From contig NZ_JAPDDT010000019.1 of NCBI RefSeq assembly GCF_025950235.1, positions 50,221 to 114,220 of the forward strand: a DNA stretch of 64,000 nucleotides, given 5' to 3'. The notes beneath the pieces are model-generated. The model was not told the origin of the DNA and ran no database searches. It saw nothing but the letters and a program-made list of their open reading frames with translations. Position 1 is the stretch's first letter. Each line of letters begins with the position of its first letter. This stretch comes from Luteolibacter arcticus. GTDB lineage: Bacteria > Verrucomicrobiota > Verrucomicrobiia > Verrucomicrobiales > Akkermansiaceae. Both the position numbers and the translations under genes were made by a program. Shown here piece after piece: positions 21,901 through 29,635 of this stretch.

Positions 21901-24892
21901 TTCCCTGACGATCGGAGCCACGATCACGAATACCTATACCGAGACGAACCCCTCGGGCCCGTTCCCCGGCTCGATCGACGAACTGGCTCTCTACAGCCGG
22001 GCCTTGAGCGCGCAGGAAATCTCCGCGCTTCATCTCTCGGGCACCGGTGGCAAGGCGCATCATGACATCAGCCGCGACTTCGCGCCGATCTCGAATCCCA
22101 ACGGCTCCTGGAGCTACTGGAGACAGCCATCCAATGCCCTGACCGGAACCTACAACCCCGCCACCGCCGCGCTCATGACCGGATCGGGCACGGATGCCCC
22201 GCTCGCCTATTTCGTCAACGGCTCCTCGGTCTCCTTCAATACGAACGAGAACTACTATGGCCGGGATAGCGGCGGCACGAGGTATGATTGGTTGGGCCAC
22301 CAGTTCGGCATGGGCCCGAGCTCCAGCGGCGACTACGCGGTGCTCCGCTGGACTGCTCCCGCAAGCGGCCAGTATGCCGTCTCCGGCAACTTCGCCGGGT
22401 CTGACACGCGGCCCACCACCGTGGACGTGCACATCTTCCACAATGCCGGCGAACTCACTCCCGCAGGCAAGCGCTACCTCGATACCTACCGCGGCGACGG
22501 TGTATCCCACACGCAAGTGATCACCGTGGCAGCGAATGACACCGTCGACTTCCTCGTGGGAACCGGCGGCAACGGCTGGACCTACGACAGCACTTCCCTG
22601 GCCGCATCAGTCACGCTGCTTTCGGTCACCCCTTTGCCTAAAATCGCGGTGGAGCAACCGGCGGGCAACGCCTTGGCCGACGGCAACAGCACGCTGGCCT
22701 ACGGCGCGGTCACGCTCGGAGCCTCGCTCACGAAGACAATCACGCTCCGCAATACCGGCACCGCCTCTCTCAACGATCTGGCCGTGACGGTGGATGGATC
22801 GAATGCCGCGGAGTTCGTCCCACCTGTTAGCCTCAGTGCCACGACGCTCGCTCCGGGAGCCACGCTGACCTTCGACGTGAATTTCACACCAGGAGGCTCG
22901 GGCTCGCGCAGTGCCGTGCTGCACATCGCCAGCAATGACACGCCGCGTAGTCCCTTCGACATCGCGCTCACCGGCTCCGGTTACTCCGCGGTGGGCAACA
23001 AGGTCTTCGCCTGGGGCGACAACGACAATGGTGAGATCGGCGACGGCACCACCATCGACAAGCTCAGGCCGGTACCGATCATCATGACCGGAGCACTCGC
23101 CAGCCAGCAGGTCACGCAAGTGTTCACCTCGTCTTCGCGCAGCCATGCGATCACCGCGGACGGCAAGGTTTACTCATGGGGATACAACGCCGACGGCCAA
23201 ATCGGGGACGGCACCAAGATCTACCGCAAGGAACCGGTCGCGGTGAACATGAGCGGGGCCTTGTCCGGCAAGGTGGTCACCACCCTTGCCATCAGCATCG
23301 CCCACACCTTGGCCCTGACCTCCGAGGGAAAGGTTTACTCTTGGGGTAACAATTACACCGGCCAGCTCGGTCTGGGCGACACGACGGATCGCACCACGCC
23401 GCAACTCGTCCAAGGTGCCTTGGCCGGCAAGACCATCACTAGCATTGCTGCGGCCTTTTCCCATTCCGTTGCATTGGCTTCAGATGGAACCCTCTACGCT
23501 TGGGGTAGCAACTACAACGGGATCCTGGGTGATGGCACCACTGCCACCCGCCTGGCTCCGGTGGCAATGAATACCGCCAGCACCTTGCTTGCCGGCAAGA
23601 CCGTCACCGCGATCACTTGCGGCTACTATCACAACGTGGTGCTCACCAGCGACGGCAAGGTCTTTGCCTGGGGATTCAATGGCAACGGCTACCTCGGCGA
23701 TGGGACCACGACCGAGCGCTTCTCGCCGGTGGCGGTGAACGGCAGCCTCACCGGCAAGACGGTGACCAAGATCGTGGGCAGCAATTACCATCATCTGGCA
23801 CTCACCAGTGACAACCAGCTCCATGCGTGGGGAGTCAATCTCTACGGCAACCTCGGAGACGGTACCAACACGGATCGTCACTCGCCGGTGCTGGTGAACT
23901 CCAGCGGCGCGCTCGCTGGCAAAACCTACGCCCAGATCTTCGCCGGCGGCGGCTGCTCCATGGTACGGACCACCGATGGTGGGCTCTTCACCTGGGGCAT
24001 GGGCTTGGGTGGCCAGCACGGCAACGGGGATGAATCCGATATCAACCTTCCCACCGCGGTGGACATGAGCGGTGTGCTTGCCGGACGGACGTTGGTGACG
24101 GCGAGCATGCAAGGCTTCCACGCGCTCGTGGTCGCCTATGCTCCTCCGGCTCCGGAAATCGTGGTGGAGAATGAGGCCGGAACCGCCCTGGCAGCGGCCG
24201 ACACGTATCGCCAGGACTTCGGCCCCGTCCAGCCGACCAAGCACAAGACCGCAGTGATCACGATCCGCAACACGGGCGATGACCTGCTCGGCAACATCGG
24301 CGCGACTATCGACGGCGCAGGTGCAACCGACTTCAGCGTGGTCAGCAGCAGCAGCGGCACCACCCTCACCCCCGGTGGTACCCAGACACTGACCATCACC
24401 TTCACCCCCACCGCCCAAGGAACGCGGGAAGCGGTTCTGCACATCACGAGCAACGATTCGGACGAGCCCGCCTACACGGTCGAGCTCGAGGGCTACGGCA
24501 CCCAGCCCATCACCGAGTGGCGCGAGCAATTCTTCGAAACCACTGAAAACACCGGCGATGCCGCGGACGATGCCGACCCGGATGGCGATGGCGTCGAAAA
24601 CCTGCTCGAGTTCGCCACCGGAGCCGATCCCACCGAGAGTGGCGTGATTGAGACGCCAGTCACCCGGCCCCTCGCCGGGATGATCGACTTCACCTACACG
24701 CGCAACAAGCTCGCCGCCGCTGAAGTGCAGTGGACCGTGGAGTGGACCGACACCCTGGAGGGAGGCTGGAGCTCGAATGGCGTGAGCGAAACCGTGATCG
24801 AGGATGACGGAACGGTGGAAACCGTGGTCGCCACCTTGCCCGCCGGGCCGGATGGGAAGCGTTTCGTTCACCTCAAGGTGATCCGGCCCTGA
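18923..24892 (+). CDS. Giant secreted multidomain protein (lectin-LamG-RCC1)
   Basis: 1989 residues. A signal peptide at 1-24 (ending THAE) is followed by an unassigned beta-rich region, a C-type-lectin-like domain at about 405-542 (WHPGEPNNYF, WHDVKIGG), a putative Ig-type domain at about 738-813 (SGALPPGLVLSSTGLVTGT), a LamG domain at about 820-1040, and a beta-sandwich at about 1046-1233. Then come a choice-of-anchor-D/ASPM-like domain at about 1238-1353, seven or so RCC1-type repeats at about 1356-1738 (each with AWGxNxxGxLGDGT), a second anchor-D-like domain at about 1743-1860, and the DADPDGDGVENLLEF motif near 1888. Likely exported and surface-displayed, binding glycans or proteins. 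No catalytic domain is seen. Confidence 0.85.
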   Translation: MKPVDRAYALALSLLCVGTSNTHAEIIAATHVDWSNTGYVSPTVQNPVSGFSYGYYPANTGTTGTFSTAGMFAVTNPDGQFWNGADGGNTPAQSQYDIHPGLGGVTAVRRYTVSSGSEPLVSGPVRVVGRFFELNSGFTHVFVTTDPDGDAGPAERTTIVPSQDPVPTPSVEVTLPKPIPFDVTLNVSPGATIDFGALAMDNAYSDSTGLIAWIVNGNTAVPTNLVSSQLGSPDWGFFNGYQDVRGLCYGMATDGVTGGTDQTTFDLTGGGYPYQYAGLLYLENAGSGKATRFDSMRIDVTSANDFPQAPQLFLLRHNSDPASINPVADDRYERLPVAAVRHAANTSGQPYYTFDLTSLPVSQRAGYGFAVLGSSVNNSTPITVSEISAVASRVSSSEVVSTKPFLVEWTNGHRYGVSATRGTWEQVQAEAAALGGYLVSLGSSTENDFVAQTFTDTEGWYIGMKQNSPAPALEPAGGWEWASGEPMAYTRWHPGEPNNYFGAGEDYAMMLLGVSSAGTWHDVKIGGYPETSNYRGIIEQPTLGAGERNFFVSSVHGRSNIFDAGLASSTQGGILPPSINLTGLGGKVLHFPKIHGKLNTGVDLSGPDGAHTPGRSCNLNAVGGISGYVNGNNTPALVGVFLGAAQPSTAPAAIDFSASQTGENFTTLSPLLGQIFFIGDGLTSQGVAQQFTIPAGAEKLYFGYPDGHTGQLYHGPPLGWSDNSESISVRATIAPDPVPTIGLTFPITGGQLHVGGGTSPFNFTLLSGALPPGLVLSSTGLVTGTAGNGPYSFTVKVTDANGAHANRSFSGVIQNPIQVPTSLVSWWSAGNTLADVIGNNHGSMKNGPLPGPGQPGGQSYGPGKVGRAIVLDGVNDFIQVPHDPSQDITGDLTIEGWIHPTANSVSEPTIISKRSLDNNNCTYVLFLRGDGRLSFASRNGGGVWQDPSTTAVVPLNQWTHVAATIGSGQLKLYINGAVAFSGAYAVTRPSVTASLTIGATITNTYTETNPSGPFPGSIDELALYSRALSAQEISALHLSGTGGKAHHDISRDFAPISNPNGSWSYWRQPSNALTGTYNPATAALMTGSGTDAPLAYFVNGSSVSFNTNENYYGRDSGGTRYDWLGHQFGMGPSSSGDYAVLRWTAPASGQYAVSGNFAGSDTRPTTVDVHIFHNAGELTPAGKRYLDTYRGDGVSHTQVITVAANDTVDFLVGTGGNGWTYDSTSLAASVTLLSVTPLPKIAVEQPAGNALADGNSTLAYGAVTLGASLTKTITLRNTGTASLNDLAVTVDGSNAAEFVPPVSLSATTLAPGATLTFDVNFTPGGSGSRSAVLHIASNDTPRSPFDIALTGSGYSAVGNKVFAWGDNDNGEIGDGTTIDKLRPVPIIMTGALASQQVTQVFTSSSRSHAITADGKVYSWGYNADGQIGDGTKIYRKEPVAVNMSGALSGKVVTTLAISIAHTLALTSEGKVYSWGNNYTGQLGLGDTTDRTTPQLVQGALAGKTITSIAAAFSHSVALASDGTLYAWGSNYNGILGDGTTATRLAPVAMNTASTLLAGKTVTAITCGYYHNVVLTSDGKVFAWGFNGNGYLGDGTTTERFSPVAVNGSLTGKTVTKIVGSNYHHLALTSDNQLHAWGVNLYGNLGDGTNTDRHSPVLVNSSGALAGKTYAQIFAGGGCSMVRTTDGGLFTWGMGLGGQHGNGDESDINLPTAVDMSGVLAGRTLVTASMQGFHALVVAYAPPAPEIVVENEAGTALAAADTYRQDFGPVQPTKHKTAVITIRNTGDDLLGNIGATIDGAGATDFSVVSSSSGTTLTPGGTQTLTITFTPTAQGTREAVLHITSNDSDEPAYTVELEGYGTQPITEWREQFFETTENTGDAADDADPDGDGVENLLEFATGADPTESGVIETPVTRPLAGMIDFTYTRNKLAAAEVQWTVEWTDTLEGGWSSNGVSETVIEDDGTVETVVATLPAGPDGKRFVHLKVIRP

Positions 24893-24986
24893 ACTCCCAA
24901 GGGCCGGAAAAAGCGACGGCGGCGGGATTTTTCCCGCTGCTTGTCGCTTGACGCCTGCGGGACGCATCGGTTTCTTCCCGCCCGCC

Positions 24987-25334
24987 ATGCTCCACCAGGT
25001 GCTCAAATCCAAGCTTCACCGGGCGATGATCACCGCCGCCGACGTCGATTACGAAGGCAGCATCGAGATCCCCACCGACCTGATGGAAGTCGTCGGCCTG
25101 TGGCCGGGCGAGAAGGTTCTCGTCGCCTCCATCACCACCGGCAACCGGCTCGAGACTTACGTGCAACCTGGCGTCCCCGGCACCGGCAACATTCTCATCA
25201 ACGGCGGCGCCGCCCATCGCATCAAGAAGGGCGAGCGGGTCGCAATCATGGCTTTCGGCCTTTCCGACACCCCGGTGCTGGCCAAGAAGGTGGTCCTCGA
25301 CGAAGAAAATCGCGTTCTGCGCGACGGGCGCTGA
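24987..25334 (+). CDS. panD: Aspartate 1-decarboxylase proenzyme
   Basis: 115 residues, slightly shorter than the E. coli enzyme. PanD makes beta-alanine for pantothenate and coenzyme A. Lys9, the self-cleavage pair Gly24-Ser25 (YEGSIEIP) that yields the pyruvoyl group, ETYV (the Thr57/Tyr58 equivalents) and INGGAAH are all present. The start at 24987 (MLHQVLKSK) matches the family. It is a single gene, not beside panBC. Confidence 0.94.
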   Translation: MLHQVLKSKLHRAMITAADVDYEGSIEIPTDLMEVVGLWPGEKVLVASITTGNRLETYVQPGVPGTGNILINGGAAHRIKKGERVAIMAFGLSDTPVLAKKVVLDEENRVLRDGR

Positions 25335-25369
25335 GTCGAATTTCGCAGGAAATAGCTTTAAACACTTCC

Positions 25370-25500
25370 AAACAAACCCCTCGACACGAAAACGACGATT
25401 TGTTTAAAATTTTTTACTTGAGAAAACTTAACGACTTTTTTGAATAGCGGACTTTTTTAGGGTCGCGCGTGGAGCATTTTGCTGCTATGATCGCCGCGCT
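25370..25500 (+). promoter_or_regulatory. AT-rich promoter-like region
   Basis: The most AT-rich stretch of the window (GTTTAAAATTTTTTACTTGA and nearby). It contains TTGAGA followed after 17 bp by TGAATA. It precedes the small gene at 25501. A promoter or nucleoid-protein site is plausible. Confidence 0.35.
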
Positions 25501-25809
25501 ATGGCAACCACCACGAAACGCACCCGGTTTTCACGCCGGCTTCCCGATCACGTCACGGATGAACTCTGCAACGTCCTCGCGGAAGACAAGGTGTTTGGCT
25601 TCAATGACCTGTTCGAGCGAGTGTTCGACAACCTCAAGGTCCGCAACGCCGTGAGCGGCGGCGAAGAGATGCTTCGCCTGCGCGCTTACGAGAAACTCCA
25701 GAACCTGGTAACCCGCGGCCTCGTCGAGAAAATCGGCAAGGAATACAAGGGCACCAAGCGCGTCCACGAGGCTTCCAGCGAGTATCTCGCCCAGCAGCAG
25801 GAAGATTGA
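25501..25809 (+). CDS. Small basic protein, possible winged helix
   Basis: 102 residues, no signal peptide, rich in Arg, Lys and Glu. The central part (EEMLRLRAYEKLQNLVTRGLVEKIGKEYKGTKRV) reads like a winged-helix recognition helix and wing. I recognise no named family. The start at 25501 (MATTTKRTRF) is followed by a Thr/Arg-rich tail like those of histone-like proteins. An AT-rich leader and a strong terminator surround it, suggesting a well-expressed single-gene unit, perhaps nucleoid-associated. Confidence 0.65.
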   Translation: MATTTKRTRFSRRLPDHVTDELCNVLAEDKVFGFNDLFERVFDNLKVRNAVSGGEEMLRLRAYEKLQNLVTRGLVEKIGKEYKGTKRVHEASSEYLAQQQED

Positions 25810-25856
25810 GCCAGGGGGTGCCGAATGCACCCGTTGTTTGCCCTCCCTTTTGATAA

Positions 25857-25890
25857 AACCCGCGCCGCAACCCGGCGCGGGTTTTTTTTC
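25857..25890 (+). terminator. Intrinsic terminator
   Basis: An 11-bp stem AACCCGCGCCG/CGGCGCGGGTT with loop CAACC, followed by eight T residues. It ends the small gene at 25501 and isolates it from nuoA. Confidence 0.93.
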
Positions 25891-25928
25891 TGTCCATGAT
25901 CCGCTGTGGCTCCTATCACGCGGGCCGG

Positions 25929-26303
25929 ATGTCGTCCCAGTACCTCCCCGTTTTCGTCCAGATCCTCGTGGCCATCGGCTTCGCGGTCGTGAGCCTGACT
26001 CTCAGCGTGCTGCTCGGCAAATCCGCCCGCCGCAATGCGACCAAGGACAGCGCCTACGAGTGCGGCATGTTGCCGATCGGCGAAGGGTCACCACGCTTCT
26101 CGGTGAAATTCTACCTGGTCGCGATGCTGTTCGTGATCTTCGACATCGAGGTGGTCTTCATGTATCCATGGGCGGTGCAGTTCCGCGACCTCGTTGCTGG
26201 TGGCAATGCCGTGCCGCTGGTCTCCATGGCAGGCTTCGCCGGCGTGCTCGCCGTGGCCTACGTCTATGCGCTCAAGAAGGGCGCGCTGACGTGGAAGAAC
26301 TGA
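25929..26303 (+). CDS. nuoA: NADH-quinone oxidoreductase subunit A
   Basis: 124 residues with three transmembrane helices (about 7-29, 63-84, 93-114). The loop KDSAYECGMLPIGEGSPRFSVKFYLVAMLFVIFDIE is diagnostic of NuoA, next to the quinone channel of complex I. The start is the ATG at 25929 (MSSQYLP). No nuoB or other nuo gene follows: the next gene is convergent and overlaps its 3' end. It probably works with subunits encoded elsewhere. Confidence 0.92.
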   Translation: MSSQYLPVFVQILVAIGFAVVSLTLSVLLGKSARRNATKDSAYECGMLPIGEGSPRFSVKFYLVAMLFVIFDIEVVFMYPWAVQFRDLVAGGNAVPLVSMAGFAGVLAVAYVYALKKGALTWKN

Positions 26304-26649
26304 CTGGCACTGACGAGTCCGGCTTGCCCAGCGCCATCGCGGCGACCGCGGGAATCGGGATTGCTTGCCCGACGACGAAGTCTTCCAGCAGCAACTGAAG
26401 CCATTCGCGCGACACAGTGATCGCCTCGATCACGATCGCGATCTTCCCGCCATCCGCCGGCAGGATTCGGTAGCGGTCGACCACGATGAGGATTTCCTCC
26501 GTCTCCCCGGTGAGCATGACTTCCACCAGCAGCATCTTCTCCTTGCTGCGGATCCGCAGATCGTTGAGCTGGCCATAGCGTTCGATGCGGCCCGCGAGCA
26601 CGCTTTTCGCCGCCCGCGAGGCGAGGTTGTCTTTCAAGGCACCGAGCAT
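26272..26649 (-). CDS. Hypothetical protein
   Basis: 125 residues. The N-terminal part MLGALKDNLASRAAKSVLAGRIERYGQLNDLRIRSKEK is helical and amphipathic; the middle has beta strands (EVMLTGETEEILIVVDRYRI); the tail is Ser/Pro-rich. No named domain is recognised. Its last 32 bp overlap the 3' end of nuoA on the other strand, and the tail residues there may be an extension into that gene. Confidence 0.6.
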   Translation of the reverse strand: MLGALKDNLASRAAKSVLAGRIERYGQLNDLRIRSKEKMLLVEVMLTGETEEILIVVDRYRILPADGGKIAIVIEAITVSREWLQLLLEDFVVGQAIPIPAVAAMALGKPDSSVPVSSSTSARPS

Positions 26650-26805
26650 GCGCGAACGCTAGACCGCCTCCGCCACCGGTGAAAGCCAGCACCGAGCCAT
26701 CTTTTTCACGCTCGCCGCGATCGCGTAATGGGCAACCGGGGGGAAATCGGCCATGGTGGTCGGCGTAAGGGATAGTTGCACAGCCCCCCAGACAACTGGG
26801 ATACG

Positions 26806-26849
26806 GCCCCCGGACACTGGAACGGTTCCCCCCTCTAGTGTCCGGGGGC
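26806..26849. repeat. Perfect 13-bp hairpin in a 356-bp gap
   Basis: GCCCCCGGACACT pairs with AGTGTCCGGGGGC across an 18-base loop. It has no T-run on either side. The gap 26650-27005 between a divergent start and the prs stop otherwise shows nothing I can support. Confidence 0.6.
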
Positions 26850-27005
26850 TTCCCCACCCGAATCAGGCGCGGCGCGGCTCACATTCCCTCCCCCGGGAAA
26901 TCTTTCTCCCGACGAGACCCGAATCGAATCTCCGGACCCCAACGGAAAAACGCCGCGCGGAGTGGTGATCCCGGGCGGCGCAGGTTTCTCAAGGACTCGA
27001 GGACC

Positions 27006-27932
27006 TCAGAAGTCGAACAGCGAGGTCACCGATTGTCCGCCATTGATGCGACGGATCGCTTCGCCAAGCAGCGGCGCGATGCCGACAGCCTGGACTTTCG
27101 GGCCGGACGCCTGCGGGACCGAGTCGGTGGTGATGACTTCCTCAATCACCGAATTCTGGATTCGCTCCTGCCCGAGATCTCCCAGCACGGCGTGGGAAAC
27201 GGCGGCAAAGATCCGGCGGGCGCCGTGCTTGCCGAGGATCTCCGCGGCAGCGGTCAGGGTTCCGGCAGTCTCGGTCATGTCGTCGATCAGGATCACATCG
27301 CGGCCTTCCACTTCACCGATGACGTTCATCGCCTCCACACGGGTGGCGCTGACGCGGTGCTTCGCGACGATTGCCAGGTCGGCACCCAGCGCGTCGGCAT
27401 AAGCGCGGGCCATCTTCACGCCGCCCACATCGGGCGATACCACGCACAGGTTCGAGGTGTCCGGATGGCGTTCGCGCAGGTAGTGGATGAGCGCGGGCTT
27501 CGCGTAGAGATGGTCCACCGGAATATCGAAGAAGCCCTGGATCTGCGGTGCGTGCAGGTCCATGGTCAGCACCCGGCCGACCCCGGCGGAGGTGAGCAGG
27601 TTGGCGACGAGCTTCGCGGTGATCGGCACCCGCGGCTGGTCCTTGCGGTCTTGGCGGGCGTAGCCGAAGAAGGGCATCACGGCGGTGATCCGGCCGGCGC
27701 TGGCGCGGCGGGCGGCATCCACCATGATCAGCAACTCCATGATGTTGTGATTCGTCGGCGGGCAGCTCGGCTGGATGATGAAGACATCATCCCCGCGAAT
27801 GTTCTCGTTGATCTTGACGAACGTTTCACCGTCCGGAAACGCCGTGACGTGGACATCGGCGAGTTTGGTGCCAAGGGTATCGGCAATGCGCTCGGCGAGC
27901 GCGCGGTGAGCGGTTCCACTGATGAGTTTCAT
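27006..27932 (-). CDS. prs: Ribose-phosphate pyrophosphokinase
   Basis: 308 residues. It makes PRPP from ribose-5-phosphate and ATP for nucleotide, His and Trp synthesis. It has FPDGETFVKI, the ATP-binding YARQDRK, the metal/PP motif DLHAPQIQGFFDIPVDHL, and the PRPP loop ILIDDMTETAGTL. The usual form has DDMxDTAGT; here Glu replaces the second Asp, a minor variation. The start at 27932 (MKLISGT) is set by the family. It has no co-directional partner close by. Confidence 0.95.
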   Translation of the reverse strand: MKLISGTAHRALAERIADTLGTKLADVHVTAFPDGETFVKINENIRGDDVFIIQPSCPPTNHNIMELLIMVDAARRASAGRITAVMPFFGYARQDRKDQPRVPITAKLVANLLTSAGVGRVLTMDLHAPQIQGFFDIPVDHLYAKPALIHYLRERHPDTSNLCVVSPDVGGVKMARAYADALGADLAIVAKHRVSATRVEAMNVIGEVEGRDVILIDDMTETAGTLTAAAEILGKHGARRIFAAVSHAVLGDLGQERIQNSVIEEVITTDSVPQASGPKVQAVGIAPLLGEAIRRINGGQSVTSLFDF

Positions 27933-28007
27933 GCAGGAGCGACGGGGCGGGCGCATCGTCCGCCGGTCATGCCGCATTCCTCAAGGCGAATCCCCGCCGG
28001 AAGGGAA

Positions 28008-29420
28008 TTACTTCGCTCCCCTGCCTAGCAGAACAGCCGGGATGGTCTTGAGCAGGATCTTGATATCCAGCCACAGCGACCAATTGTCGATGTACTTGAG
28101 GTCCATCTCCACCCATTGCTCGAAGCTGGTGATCTTGTTGCGACCGCCAGCCTGCCACTCACAGGTGATGCCTGGCTTCACGCTCAGGCGGCGGCGGTGG
28201 GCCAGCTCGGAAAAGGCGGCCACCTCGTAGAGCGGCAGCGGTCGCGGGCCGACCAGGCTCATCTCGCCGGTGAGCACGTTGAGGAGCTGTGGCAGCTCAT
28301 CAATGCTGAGTTTGCGCAGCCAACCGCCGAAAGGGAAAATGCGCGGGTCGCGGTCGAGCTTGAAGACCGGTCCGTCCATCTGGTTGCCGTGCTCGGCCTT
28401 GATCTGTTCCAGCAAGGCCTCGGCATTCGGCACCATGGTGCGGAATTTCCACATCCGGAACGGCCTGCCGTAATGGCCCGCACGCTTCTGGCAGAAGAGA
28501 ATCGGAGCACCCGGGCTGTTGAAGCGAATGCCGATGGCCGCAATCAGCCACAATGGTGAACTGACGGTGATCAGAAACAGGGCCCCCAACCGGTCGAAGG
28601 CCTCCTTGGTCAGAAGTTCCCAACTCAGCTCCGGTGTGGAACGCAACACCAGCATCGGCTTGTTCCCGATGGAATCGAACACCGGCCGGGCGATCTGGGT
28701 GCGGATGAAAGACGCCGCGATCCACGCCTCGACGCCTTGCAGCTCGCAAGCCTCCACGGCCTGCGCCACGCGGTCGAAGGCGGTGCGCCGGGTGGCGAAG
28801 ATCACCCGCTCCACAGTTTCCCTCTTCAGCAATTCATAAAGCTCCTCCACGGGGCGGGAGGTCAGGTCGAAGCGCTCGACGATGTTCCAGCCACCGGTCG
28901 CCTCGGGATCGAGCTCCTCGATCAATTCATCCAGATCCTGTCCAGATCCCGCCAGAACCACCCGCTCGCGGCGTCCTTCGTTCCGCTCGAGGAGGATCAT
29001 CCGCTTGCGAGTCACCCGGTCGCGCAGCAGCAGCAGGAACGCCACGATCGGCGCACCAATACCGAGGATCAGGCGGCTGGCTTCCTGCAGCCGGGAGAAT
29101 ACCGAGATCAAGCCGAGCACCAGTCCCATCACGGCCAGAGCCTTGACGATCTGTTGCAGCGCCTTGTGGCGGGACTTCCGGCGGACGTGCTCGTAGAACC
29201 CGAAATGCTCCAGCACCAGCGGCGTGAAAGGCACCGCGATGTAGAGCACCCAGCTCATGTCCGCGAGGATGGAACTCTCCATCGAGGGCAGCCCGTAGTA
29301 GTCACGGATCGGATCACGGACGATCGACGCGAGCCAAAATCCCAGCCAAACCAGCGCCGCATCCAGGAGCTGAAGCGCCTGAATGGAAAAAGCCTGTTTG
29401 CGTCCGGTGGACATCGGCAT
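28008..29420 (-). CDS. Undecaprenyl-phosphate sugar phosphotransferase (WcaJ/ExoY type)
   Basis: 470 residues. Four or so transmembrane helices occur at about 12-140, then a Rossmann-like CoA-binding-type domain (RVVLAGSGQDLDELIE) and one more hydrophobic segment (LGALFLITVSSPLWLIAAIG). The catalytic C-terminus follows: FCQKRAGHYGRPFRMWKFRT, KLSIDELPQLLNVLTGEMSLVGPRP, and VKPGITCEWQ. The enzyme adds the first sugar phosphate to undecaprenyl phosphate in exopolysaccharide or O-antigen synthesis. ATGs at 29420 and 29414 both fit; the extension to 29486 looks non-coding. No other capsule gene is adjacent. Confidence 0.88.
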   Translation of the reverse strand: MPMSTGRKQAFSIQALQLLDAALVWLGFWLASIVRDPIRDYYGLPSMESSILADMSWVLYIAVPFTPLVLEHFGFYEHVRRKSRHKALQQIVKALAVMGLVLGLISVFSRLQEASRLILGIGAPIVAFLLLLRDRVTRKRMILLERNEGRRERVVLAGSGQDLDELIEELDPEATGGWNIVERFDLTSRPVEELYELLKRETVERVIFATRRTAFDRVAQAVEACELQGVEAWIAASFIRTQIARPVFDSIGNKPMLVLRSTPELSWELLTKEAFDRLGALFLITVSSPLWLIAAIGIRFNSPGAPILFCQKRAGHYGRPFRMWKFRTMVPNAEALLEQIKAEHGNQMDGPVFKLDRDPRIFPFGGWLRKLSIDELPQLLNVLTGEMSLVGPRPLPLYEVAAFSELAHRRRLSVKPGITCEWQAGGRNKITSFEQWVEMDLKYIDNWSLWLDIKILLKTIPAVLLGRGAK

Positions 29421-29635
29421 GACGGGGAGTCGTGGGCGACCTGAAGCAGTCGCGCCGACCTTGGATGGGGCGCCTTCCCATGGCAATCACGTAAACGCGG
29501 AGGGACAGGCGACAGCTTTGTCACCTTCGCCGGCACCCGGGAAAACACGCAGGCCCCGCTCCTTCCAATGAATCCGGAGCCGCACGATTCGATTGCCATG
29601 CCGCCTTTCGCCCCTAAAGTCCCGCCCTCCAAATC

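Noticed and set aside
20687..22516. A 609-codon open frame opposite the giant secreted protein
   Set aside because: Antisense shadow. The plus strand carries clear LamG, lectin and RCC1 domains, and the antisense product has no recognisable feature.
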